Position numbers and translations under genes: made by a program. 10,785 bases of DNA, from contig QNBQ01000023.1 of assembly GCA_003645735.1 (NCBI GenBank), positions 1 through 10,785 of the forward strand, in the 5' to 3' direction. Below the pieces are notes generated by a model. That model did not search any database and was not told where the DNA came from. It worked only from the letters and a program-made list of their open reading frames with translations. Numbering within the stretch: the first letter of the stretch is position 1; each line of letters begins with the position of its first letter. Origin of the DNA: Candidatus Poribacteria bacterium (lineage in GTDB: Bacteria > Poribacteria > WGA-4E > B28-G17). This document shows, in pieces, positions 1 to 5,945 of this stretch.

Positions 1-692
1 ACGGCCCTCCTGTTTCTCCCGTGGTAGCTCCTCATGTTGAGGAGCAGCCTCCCGTCCACAAGCTCGACCACCTGACACTCGTTGACGTGATCGCCCACCG
101 CCCCGCCCAGCCTCCAGCTCTCGCCGTGGTCGTCGCTGTAGATGACGTGCGATCGATACACCTTGCTCCCGGCGAGGGCGTGGTCGCAGGGGATGATCAG
201 CCTTCCCCTGTGCTCGCCATACCGGAGCTGAATCCCCACCCCGGGGCCGGTGGCATACCATGTCCAGTTCGGCGGCTTGACGGAGGCGGTTATCTCGACC
301 GGCTCCGACCACGTCTCCCCCTCGTCCTCGCTCCTCATGACCCAGACCGTTCGGGTTCCCCTGCTCGTCCCCTCCATGATCTCCCTTTCGGTGTCATCCC
401 CGAGGTTGTGGGTGAGGAGCAGCCAGATGACGCCGGTTTCGCGGTCGACGACGGGGCAGGGGTTGCCGATCGTATCCGATCCGAAGTCGGCGATGACCCG
501 CATCGGCCCCCATGTCTCGCCCCCGTCCGGGCTTCGCCTCATGACGATGTCTATATCGCCGCTGTCCCCCCTGCCGTGCTTCCTGCCCTCGCAGAAGGCG
601 AGAACCGCTCCCCCAGGGGTGACGATGATAGAGGGTATCCTGTAGGTGTGATAGCCTCCCTCGCCTGAGATGAACAGATCGATCTGAACCAT
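1..692 (-). CDS. Sialidase-fold (BNR/Asp-box) exo-alpha-sialidase-like protein, C-terminally truncated by the window edge
   Basis: The gene starts with ATG at 692 and runs leftward off the window, giving 230 complete codons. The protein shows the sialidase signature in order: YRIPS at residues 17-21 with the first substrate-binding Arg, an acidic GDSGDID stretch at 42-48 where the family's acid/base Asp lies, and three Asp boxes (SPDGGETWG 54-62, SEDEGETWS 121-129, SDDHGESWR 186-194). NECQVVEL at 204-211 matches the conserved Glu region. Enzymes of this family cleave terminal sialic acids from glycans. The protein begins directly at the domain without a signal peptide, so cytoplasmic action on imported sugars is more likely than secretion; this is inference. 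A GGGGGA Shine-Dalgarno lies six bases before the ATG and no in-frame start exists just upstream. The rest of the propeller is outside the window. Related propellers can act on other sugars, so substrate specificity is uncertain. Confidence 0.9.
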   Translation of the reverse strand, partial: MVQIDLFISGEGGYHTYRIPSIIVTPGGAVLAFCEGRKHGRGDSGDIDIVMRRSPDGGETWGPMRVIADFGSDTIGNPCPVVDRETGVIWLLLTHNLGDDTEREIMEGTSRGTRTVWVMRSEDEGETWSEPVEITASVKPPNWTWYATGPGVGIQLRYGEHRGRLIIPCDHALAGSKVYRSHVIYSDDHGESWRLGGAVGDHVNECQVVELVDGRLLLNMRSYHGRNRRA

Positions 693-711
693 GTCATGTC
701 CCCCGACGCAT

Positions 712-741
712 ATCCTATACCGCGGCCCGGGACCGTGTCAA
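712..741 (-). promoter_or_regulatory. Candidate sigma70-like promoter for the sialidase gene
   Basis: On the minus strand, TTGACA (741-736) is followed by an 18-base spacer and TAGGAT (717-712). An alternative -10, TATAGG, lies with a 16-base spacer. The predicted transcript start near 705 leaves a leader of only about 13 bases that still includes the GGGGGA Shine-Dalgarno. The -35 box sits seven bases from the opposing -35 of the rightward operon. Confidence 0.5.
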
Positions 742-748
742 GGGGCGA

Positions 749-777
749 TTGATTTCGAGGGGGATTTCGTTTATAAT
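749..777 (+). promoter_or_regulatory. Sigma70-like promoter of the secreted-protein/MEMO operon
   Basis: TTGATT (749-754), a 17-base spacer and a perfect TATAAT (772-777) lie upstream of the first gene of the rightward operon. The transcript would start near 784. The spacer length and consensus -10 make this one of the clearest promoters in the window. Confidence 0.7.
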
Positions 778-800
778 GTTTTTCAGACCTGGCAGCGGGG

Positions 801-1538
801 GTGATCGCCTTGGGGAGGGCTTTGATGTTATTGATCCCGGCTCTCTTGATGTTACCGCTTGTTCTTCCCATAGGCGCCGCCAAGGATTGGGAGTTCGTGG
901 ACATCCAACCCTATGCGACGTCCAAGGTGGACGGGGATGTGCAGTGGTGGACGGGCGACCCGGGGGGCAGCATATTGAGGGAGCTGCCGATAGGGCAGGT
1001 CGCCGAGATGGAGGGGCCTGATGGGAAGGTCCCCTATAAGATCGAGGAGGGGTGCATAGTGCTTTTCGGGACCAACGCCCCCAAATGGCCGAAGGAGGTC
1101 AAGGGGATAAAGGTAAACGCCAAGGCGAGGTTCATCTACTTCCTGCACGCGACAGGCTGGGAGTTCGTCGGAGGGCCGAGCTATAAGTTCGTCATGAATT
1201 ACGAGGATGGGACCAGCGAGGAGCTGCTCATGGAGACGCACTTCAACTCGGACGATTGGTGTCACGACGGCTCCCAGCTTCAGGATGAAAACTCCGTGTG
1301 GGCCTGGCGGGTTCAGGGAGGGCCGCCCTGCGACCATTCGGGGCTCATTACGACGAAGTGGGAGAACCCTCATCCGGACAAGGTCATAACCTCTATAGAC
1401 GCCATCTCCCTGGGGACCTCGGCGGTTCCCTTGATAGTAGCTATCACGCTGAGGGATGTGACCGCGGCGGTTGATCCCTCGGATAGGCTCGCTGTGATCT
1501 GGGGAGGGATAAAGAGGGGGATAATCGGCCGAAGATAG
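801..1538 (+). CDS. Exported beta-rich protein, possible carbohydrate-binding module, with WG-type C-terminal tag
   Basis: The 245-residue product starts at GTG 801. Residues 1-27 look like a Sec signal peptide: Arg6, a long hydrophobic run to about residue 24, and cleavage near GAA|KDW. The mature part is rich in Trp, Gly and Asp, with motifs such as LPIG, VPYKI, IYFLHATGW (112-120), Y-x-DGT and W-ENPHP (187-192), ending in a hydrophobic strand VPLIVAITL (209-217). This resembles the galactose-binding-like beta-sandwich modules next to secreted glycan-active proteins; the assignment is my inference. C154 and C177 could form a disulfide. The last 22 residues carry VDP-x3-LA-x2-WG-x2-K, shared with the next gene, which begins 23 bases downstream in the same operon. 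An alternative start at ATG 825 has a better Shine-Dalgarno, but would remove the only positive charge of the signal peptide. Confidence 0.85.
   Translation: MIALGRALMLLIPALLMLPLVLPIGAAKDWEFVDIQPYATSKVDGDVQWWTGDPGGSILRELPIGQVAEMEGPDGKVPYKIEEGCIVLFGTNAPKWPKEVKGIKVNAKARFIYFLHATGWEFVGGPSYKFVMNYEDGTSEELLMETHFNSDDWCHDGSQLQDENSVWAWRVQGGPPCDHSGLITTKWENPHPDKVITSIDAISLGTSAVPLIVAITLRDVTAAVDPSDRLAVIWGGIKRGIIGRR
812..818 (+). promoter_or_regulatory. Shine-Dalgarno that favours the alternative start at 825
   Basis: GGGGAGG at 812-818 sits six bases before ATG 825, in frame with the GTG at 801. GTG 801 has only a weak purine run directly against it. Ribosome-binding evidence therefore favours 825, which gives a 237-residue protein, while the Arg in the signal-peptide n-region favours 801. 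The choice cannot be settled from sequence alone. Confidence 0.5.
1470..1535 (+). other. C-terminal WG tag, copy 1 (end of the exported beta-rich protein)
   Basis: This stretch encodes the last 22 residues, pattern VDP-x3-LA-x2-WG-x2-K-x3-IGR plus one Arg. It follows directly after the last predicted beta strand of the module. The same pattern ends the neighbouring LamG protein, although the main domains of the two proteins are unrelated. Confidence 0.7.
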
Positions 1539-1561
1539 GCCGAGATGATCGGAGGTGTGTC

Positions 1562-2344
1562 ATGAGGAAGGGCGTATTTTCGTTTCTGATCGCGTCGCTT
1601 ATCCTCTGCTCCCAGGCGTCGGCGGCCAAATTGGAGGGGTTGGTGCTTTACCTGCCGTTTGATGAGGGGAGCGGGGATGTGGCGCACGACATGTCGGGCA
1701 ACGGCAACGACGGGAAGCTGGTCAAAAGCCCGAAATGGGTGACGGGCAAATACGGGTGGGCGTTGGAGTTCGACGGGAGCAACTATGTGGAGGTGCCCGA
1801 TTCCGACAGCCTGGACATCGAGGAGGAGATAACGATAGCGGCCTGGATATTCCCGAAGCTAACGGGCAGCCAGTGGCAGGGGATCGTCACGAAGGGGCTG
1901 GACGCCCAGGAGAACTACGAGCTGCTGATAAACACCGGCGGCTTCATGCACACCGGCTGGCTGTTCGACACGGGCCGCCTCTGGGCCAATAGGGGGGCGG
2001 CCGGGACGCTTTCGGCGGACAAGTGGCAGCACATAGCCGTCACATACAAGCCCGGGGAGTGGGTGTCCTACCTGAACGGGGAGGTGGTGGACAGGCTGAC
2101 GAACGCGAACGGGAAGATGGTCACCGACGACGAGCCGCTCATCATCGGCGATGAGAGGCCGATGAACAGGCTGTTTCAGGGGATCATCGATGAGGTGGCG
2201 GTCTTCAACAGGGCGCTTTCACAGGACGAGATAAAGGAGATCATGGGCGGGATAAAGTCGCTTTTGAGCGTCGATCCCGCGGCCAAGCTCGCCGCCGTCT
2301 GGGGGGAGGTCAAGGCCTCACATATCGGGCGGATCGGAAGGTGA
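1562..2344 (+). CDS. Exported LamG (concanavalin A-like lectin/glucanase fold) protein with WG-type C-terminal tag
   Basis: The 260-residue protein has a Sec signal peptide (Arg2, Lys3, a hydrophobic core to about residue 16, cleavage after CSQASA). A single LamG/Laminin_G_3 domain follows at about residues 27-230. Hallmarks are LVLYLPFDEGSG (27-38), D-SGNGNDG (44-51), ALEFDGSNYVEVPD (67-80), the strand ITIAAWIFP, KWQHIAVTY (154-162), YLNGE (170-174), and IIDEVAVFNRALSQDEI (208-224). Such domains bind glycans, metal or protein and often sit outside the cell; no catalytic residues are recognisable. Cys16 does not fit a lipobox, so a lipoprotein is unlikely. The C-terminus has the VDP-x3-LA-x2-WG-x2-K motif shared with the upstream gene. 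GGAGG at 1551-1555 fixes the start. The MEMO-family gene follows after three bases. Confidence 0.93.
   Translation: MRKGVFSFLIASLILCSQASAAKLEGLVLYLPFDEGSGDVAHDMSGNGNDGKLVKSPKWVTGKYGWALEFDGSNYVEVPDSDSLDIEEEITIAAWIFPKLTGSQWQGIVTKGLDAQENYELLINTGGFMHTGWLFDTGRLWANRGAAGTLSADKWQHIAVTYKPGEWVSYLNGEVVDRLTNANGKMVTDDEPLIIGDERPMNRLFQGIIDEVAVFNRALSQDEIKEIMGGIKSLLSVDPAAKLAAVWGEVKASHIGRIGR
2270..2341 (+). other. C-terminal WG tag, copy 2 (end of the LamG protein)
   Basis: The last 24 residues follow VDP-x3-LA-x2-WG-x2-K-x3-IGR, with an extra IGR at the end. They come straight after the LamG-terminal helix. Aligned with copy 1 they share V, D, P, L, A, W, G, K, I, G and R at matching positions, without gaps up to the shared IGR. 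Confidence 0.7.
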
Positions 2345-2347
2345 GCG

Positions 2348-3280
2348 ATGCGTTATCTGGCCTACGCCTTGGCGCTGATCGCTTTGACAGCGGGAACCTC
2401 AGCGGGTCAGATCAGGGAGCCGGCAGCTGCCGGCGCCTTCTACCCCTCCGACCCGGCCGAGCTTAAAAGCATGATCGAGGGTTTCCTCGAAAAGGCCGAG
2501 GTGAAGGGGGTGAAAGGCGAGCCGGTGGCTCTGATCGCCCCCCACGCCGGATACATCTACTCGGGAGCGGTAGCGGCCTACGCCTTCAAGGCGATCGAGG
2601 GGAGATCGTTCGACGACGTGATCATCATAGGCCCCAGCCATCACGCCAGCTTCCCCGGCGCCTCGGTCTACAGAGGCGAGGGATACAGAACGCCGCTGGG
2701 GGTCGTGAAGGTCGATCTGGAGCTCGTGGGGAAGCTGATCGAGCTGGGGAAAAGCATCAGCTTCCGCCCCTACGCCCACCTTCGGGAGCACTGCATCGAG
2801 GTCGAGCTGCCCTTCCTCCAGACGGTCCTCAAAGGGGAGTTCAAGATCGTCCCCATCCTCATGTCCGATTTCTCCCCCGAAAACTGCTCGAAGCTCTCCG
2901 CGGCCCTGGTAAAGCTGCTGAAGGGGGTTGAGGGCGGGAGAAAGGTTCTACTCATAGCCAGCAGCGACATGTCCCATTACCCCGCCTACCGGGACGCGGT
3001 CAGGGTCGACAGGGCGACCATCGAGGCGGTGAAGACGCTGGATCCGGAGAGGATCAGGGAGAACGATCGAAAACAGCTCAGCTCCGGCGTGCCGAACCTC
3101 TTCTGCACCCTATGCGGCCTCGGCCCGGTCCTGGTCGTCATCGAGACGGCCAAAAAGCTCGGCGCCGATTCGGTCTACGTCCTGAAATACGCCAACTCGG
3201 GGGATGTCCCCTTCGGCGACAAAAGACAGGTGGTCGGATACATGGCGGCGGTGATCTGCAAGGGCGGGGGGAAGGATTAA
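2348..3280 (+). CDS. MEMO family protein (AmmeMemoRadiSam system protein B type) with a signal peptide
   Basis: The 310-residue protein matches the MEMO1 family, which has the fold of class III extradiol dioxygenases. REPAAAGAFYP (23-33) is the usual family N-terminus. APHAGYIYSG (64-73), IIGPSHHA (93-100), EVELPFLQ (151-158), SSDMSH (205-210) and CGLGP (256-260) follow. His66, His98 and Cys256 correspond to the metal site described in human MEMO1. Typical members begin at the REP motif; here about 20 residues precede it and look like a Sec signal peptide (Arg2, a hydrophobic stretch, cleavage near TSA|GQ). An exported MEMO fits its operon with two other exported proteins, from which it is separated by only three bases. 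Neither an AMMECR1 nor a radical-SAM partner is in the window. The biochemical role is unknown. Its stop codon overlaps that of the convergent cca gene. Confidence 0.93.
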   Translation: MRYLAYALALIALTAGTSAGQIREPAAAGAFYPSDPAELKSMIEGFLEKAEVKGVKGEPVALIAPHAGYIYSGAVAAYAFKAIEGRSFDDVIIIGPSHHASFPGASVYRGEGYRTPLGVVKVDLELVGKLIELGKSISFRPYAHLREHCIEVELPFLQTVLKGEFKIVPILMSDFSPENCSKLSAALVKLLKGVEGGRKVLLIASSDMSHYPAYRDAVRVDRATIEAVKTLDPERIRENDRKQLSSGVPNLFCTLCGLGPVLVVIETAKKLGADSVYVLKYANSGDVPFGDKRQVVGYMAAVICKGGGKD

Positions 3281-4530
3281 GGTTTGAGCTCATCCAGCAG
3301 CTTGGGAAGCAGATCCGACAGCTCGGATTTATCCCTGAGCTGGCCGTCGAGCTGCATGTCGAACAGCCTCTTAAGCAGAGGGCCGAAGATCGGGCCGGGT
3401 TTGAGCCCCAACCGTTTCAAATCGTCGCCCTTCACGAGCGGTTTCACATGTCTCAACCGGGTCAGGTATTCGATCACCGCGCCCTTGACCTCATCGCCTT
3501 TTAGGGCGACGAAGAAGATAAGCGATTCGATCGATTTGCGTTCAAAGCTCCTGTAGATCGCGCTCGGCCTGTCCAAGCTCCCCTCGAACCGGGCCAGCAT
3601 GACCGAGTCGATCAGCTTGTCCTCGATCTCCTTCGACAGCCCGAACTCACGACAGAACTCCCTCACCGCCCGGGGGGTATATCCCCCGATCAGGGCGGCG
3701 AGATATGCGATGGGCAGGTCGATCTCGTCCTCTACAAGCCCCTTTATCTCCCCGTGGAGCTCTCTGATCCTCGGGAAGAGGCCGAGCCCTTCCCGGGAGA
3801 GGTCGGATCTGAAGAACCTGAGGACGTCCAGCTCCTGAAGCCTGAGGATCGGCTTTTCGGGGATCGGCTCGGAGAGGATCAGGTAGATCTCGTGCCATAT
3901 CCTTTGCCTGCTGACCGTAAGCGGTGCGTTTATCTCGACCGCCTGGCGGATGAGCGATTCGGTGTGGGGTTCTATCCTGAAGTCATATCTCTGCTCGAAC
4001 CTAGCCGCTCTGAAGATCCGGGTCGGGTCGTCGATGAAGCTTTTGTCGTGCATCACCCTTATAAGCCCCCGCTTCAGGTCGCCCAGCCCGTCGAACGGGT
4101 CGAGCAGCTCGCCGTATCCGGAGGGGTTGAGCTTCACGGCCATGGCGTTTATGGTGAAATCGCGCCTGAAGAGGTCGTCCCTCATCGTCCCCGGCTCCAC
4201 CTCCGGCAGGGCGCCCGGATGGGGATATCTCTCCTTTCTCGCCGTGACCACGTCGAGCCTCTCGATCCTTTCACCCTCAAGCCTCACGGTGGCCGTGCCG
4301 AACCTGTCGTATGAGACGACCTCCCCGCCCATCTCCTCAGCCAGCCTCCTCGCGAAAAGCCTTCCATCCCCTTCGACCACCACGTCCAGGTCGAAGTTCG
4401 GCACCCCCAGGATGAGATCCCTGACGAACCCCCCGACGGCGTAGACGGTGAACCCAGCTCTCTCACCTATTTCCCCTATCCTCCTGAGCAGCCCCTCGAG
4501 CTCCTTCGGGAACCTGTCGGCCAGGTTCAT
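3277..4530 (-). CDS. cca: CCA tRNA nucleotidyltransferase / poly(A) polymerase family protein
   Basis: The 417-residue protein is a class II nucleotidyltransferase. The catalytic head shows GGFVRDLILG (33-42), the metal-binding DLD (Asp47, Asp49) and the later carboxylate Asp93. RRDFTINAM (122-130) and DDPTRIFRAARF (167-178) mark the neck and nucleotide-recognition region. The C-terminal helical part ends with a GDDL-x3-GLKPGP element typical of the bacterial family. Such enzymes add or repair the 3' CCA end of tRNAs in the cytoplasm. Some bacteria split the job into CC-adding and A-adding enzymes, and poly(A) polymerases look alike, so exact specificity is not proven. No HD, CBS or DHH fusion is evident. 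The start at 4530 lies three bases after the xerD-like stop (TGA-GCG-ATG), implying translational coupling in a dtd-xerD-cca operon. Confidence 0.93.
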   Translation of the reverse strand: MNLADRFPKELEGLLRRIGEIGERAGFTVYAVGGFVRDLILGVPNFDLDVVVEGDGRLFARRLAEEMGGEVVSYDRFGTATVRLEGERIERLDVVTARKERYPHPGALPEVEPGTMRDDLFRRDFTINAMAVKLNPSGYGELLDPFDGLGDLKRGLIRVMHDKSFIDDPTRIFRAARFEQRYDFRIEPHTESLIRQAVEINAPLTVSRQRIWHEIYLILSEPIPEKPILRLQELDVLRFFRSDLSREGLGLFPRIRELHGEIKGLVEDEIDLPIAYLAALIGGYTPRAVREFCREFGLSKEIEDKLIDSVMLARFEGSLDRPSAIYRSFERKSIESLIFFVALKGDEVKGAVIEYLTRLRHVKPLVKGDDLKRLGLKPGPIFGPLLKRLFDMQLDGQLRDKSELSDLLPKLLDELKP

Positions 4531-4533
4531 CGC

Positions 4534-5427
4534 TCATCCCCTCGGGTGATAGGCGCTGTGGAGCTGCTTTAACCTCTCGCGGCTGACGTGGGTGTAGATC
4601 TGGGTGGTGGAGATGTTCGAATGTCCCAGCATCTCTTGGAGCGATCTCAGATCGGCCCCCCTCTCCAACATGTGGGTGGCGAAGGAATGCCTGAGGGTGT
4701 GAGGGGAGACCGGCTTGTTTATGCCGGCCTTTTTGACGGCGTCCTTGATCAGCTTCCAGACGCTCTGTCTGGAGAGCTTTCCCCCGCGTCTGTTGAGGAA
4801 AAGCCAGGGGGTAGGGCTGACCACGAAATGAGGCCGCCCCCTTTCGAGGTAATCCTCTATCGCTTGGGCAGCTATCCTTCCTATCGGAACGATCCTCTCC
4901 TTCCCTCTCTTTCCCAGGCACCTGAGGTAACCTACGTCGAGGTTGAGGTCGTCCAGCTTCAACGACACCAGCTCCGACACCCTCAGCCCCGTGGCGTAAA
5001 GCGTTTCGAGGATCGCCCTGTCCCTTAGCTCGGCGGGGGTTTTGGGGTCGGAGTAGAGCGAGAGCAGCCTGTCCACCTCCTCAACGGTCAGAACCGTTGG
5101 GAGCTTCATCCACCCCCTGGGCGGCTCGATCCCCTCCACCGGCGAGGCGTCCGCCAGTCCCTCCCTCGTCAGGAACCTGTAAAACGCCCTCAACGAGCTG
5201 AGCTTCCTGGCTATGCTGCTGGGGGAAACCCCTCTCCCCCTCAGATCCTCTATGTATCCCCTGGCCAGCTGGGGGGTTACCCGATCGGGCGAGCGGATGC
5301 CGTGAGAGGCGGCGTAAAGCGAGAAGCCGCGCAGGTCGGCCTCATAAGAGCCGATCGTGTTCGGCGAAGCGCCCCTCTCCACCCTCAGGTAGTCGGTGAA
5401 ATGCTGAATCGCCCGATCGAAATCCAT
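4534..5427 (-). CDS. xerD: Tyrosine recombinase, XerD-like
   Basis: The 297-residue protein has the usual Xer length and layout: an N-terminal SAM-like core-binding domain (about 1-90, with YLRVERGASPNTIGSYEADL-type helices) and a C-terminal catalytic domain. All catalytic residues are visible: Arg149 in ATGLRVSEL, Lys173 in LGKRGKER, His243 and Arg246 in HTLRHSFATH, His269 in MLGHS and the nucleophile Tyr278 in TQIYTHV. The HPRG ending is typical of XerD. Xer recombinases resolve chromosome dimers at dif with FtsK. The housekeeping operon context (dtd upstream, cca downstream) and the absence of nearby att repeats or phage genes argue against a mobile-element integrase. The start is nine bases from the dtd stop, with GGCGGAG as Shine-Dalgarno. 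XerC rather than XerD cannot be fully excluded. Confidence 0.93.
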   Translation of the reverse strand: MDFDRAIQHFTDYLRVERGASPNTIGSYEADLRGFSLYAASHGIRSPDRVTPQLARGYIEDLRGRGVSPSSIARKLSSLRAFYRFLTREGLADASPVEGIEPPRGWMKLPTVLTVEEVDRLLSLYSDPKTPAELRDRAILETLYATGLRVSELVSLKLDDLNLDVGYLRCLGKRGKERIVPIGRIAAQAIEDYLERGRPHFVVSPTPWLFLNRRGGKLSRQSVWKLIKDAVKKAGINKPVSPHTLRHSFATHMLERGADLRSLQEMLGHSNISTTQIYTHVSRERLKQLHSAYHPRG

Positions 5428-5436
5428 CGCTCCGCC

Positions 5437-5886
5437 TCAAAAGAGCTTTTTGCTGTCCAGCAGTATCGTCACCGGCCCGTCGTTGACCAAGTGGACCATC
5501 ATCTTCGCCTGGAAGATCCCCTCCTTCGTCGGCACGCCCTCTTGGCGGAGAAACTCGATGAACTTCGAGTAAAGCTCCTTCGCCTTTTCGGGGGGAGCTG
5601 CTCCGGTGAAACTCGGCCTCCTCCCCTTGCGGCAATCGCCGTAGAGGGTGAACTGGGAGACCACAAGCGCCTCGCCGCCCACGTCCAAAACCGATAGGTT
5701 CATCTTGCCTCCCTCGTCCTCGAATATCCTGAGGTTGGCTATCTTGTTGGCGAGGTATTGTGCGTCTGACTCGTCGTCCTCCAGGCCCACTCCCAACAGG
5801 ATCAGAAGGCCTTTCCCTATGGAGGAAACCGTCCTCCCCTCAACCGACACGGAAGCCTCGCTCACCCTTTGAACGACCGCTCTCAT
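5437..5886 (-). CDS. dtd: D-aminoacyl-tRNA deacylase
   Basis: The 149-residue protein is full length for bacterial DTD and begins with the family's [15 protein letters not shown]. The two active-site motifs are intact: [17 protein letters not shown] (77-93; family core SQFTLxxD) and NDGPVTI (family NxGPxT), which carries the Gly-Pro element that rejects L-aminoacyl substrates. The enzyme hydrolyses D-amino acids, and misattached glycine, from tRNA in the cytoplasm as a homodimer. It is first in a leftward operon with xerD and cca, which links two tRNA-quality functions. A near-consensus promoter lies 30-60 bases upstream and GAGAGG seven bases before the ATG serves as Shine-Dalgarno. Confidence 0.97.
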   Translation of the reverse strand: MRAVVQRVSEASVSVEGRTVSSIGKGLLILLGVGLEDDESDAQYLANKIANLRIFEDEGGKMNLSVLDVGGEALVVSQFTLYGDCRKGRRPSFTGAAPPEKAKELYSKFIEFLRQEGVPTKEGIFQAKMMVHLVNDGPVTILLDSKKLF

Positions 5887-5893
5887 CCCTCTA

Positions 5894-5907
5894 CCTCTCC
5901 GGAGGGG
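5894..5907. promoter_or_regulatory. Near-palindrome at the transcript start of the dtd operon
   Basis: CCTCTCCGGAGGGG is a 14-base near-palindrome with a perfect eight-base core CTCCGGAG (5897-5904). It starts about three bases after the predicted transcript start of the dtd operon and includes part of its purine-rich Shine-Dalgarno region. It could be an operator or a small 5' UTR structure, or chance in GC-rich DNA. Confidence 0.25.
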
Positions 5908-5916
5908 TCAGACGAC

Positions 5917-5945
5917 ATTCTATCAAAAAGCGGTCTACCTGTCAA
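5917..5945 (-). promoter_or_regulatory. Near-consensus sigma70 promoter of the dtd-xerD-cca operon
   Basis: On the minus strand TTGACA (5945-5940) is followed by exactly 17 bases and TAGAAT (5922-5917). The -35 box overlaps the last codons of the amidohydrolase gene and its TAG stop (5937-5935) lies in the spacer. The transcript would start near 5910, giving a leader of about 24 bases to dtd. This separates the housekeeping operon from the amidohydrolase. Confidence 0.75.

Noticed and set aside
21..668. A 215-codon rightward open frame at the left edge.
   Set aside because: The minus strand encodes a clear sialidase with YRIPS and three Asp boxes. The rightward frame is Pro/Asp/Val-rich noise.
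1525..1543. Hairpin TCGGCC-N7-GGCCGA over the stop of the first operon gene, as a terminator or attenuator.
   Set aside because: Six base pairs without a T-run, in an intergenic gap of 23 bases inside an operon; such stems are common in GC-rich DNA.
2342..4536. The same junction TGAGCGATG (stop, three bases, start) at 2342-2350 and at 4536-4528 on the minus strand.
   Set aside because: Tight stop-start spacing is ordinary in operons and three matching linker bases are likely chance.
4534..5427. The tyrosine recombinase as a phage or integrative-element integrase.
   Set aside because: It has housekeeping Xer length and HPRG ending, is embedded between dtd and cca with tight spacing, and no tRNA gene, att repeat or phage gene is nearby.
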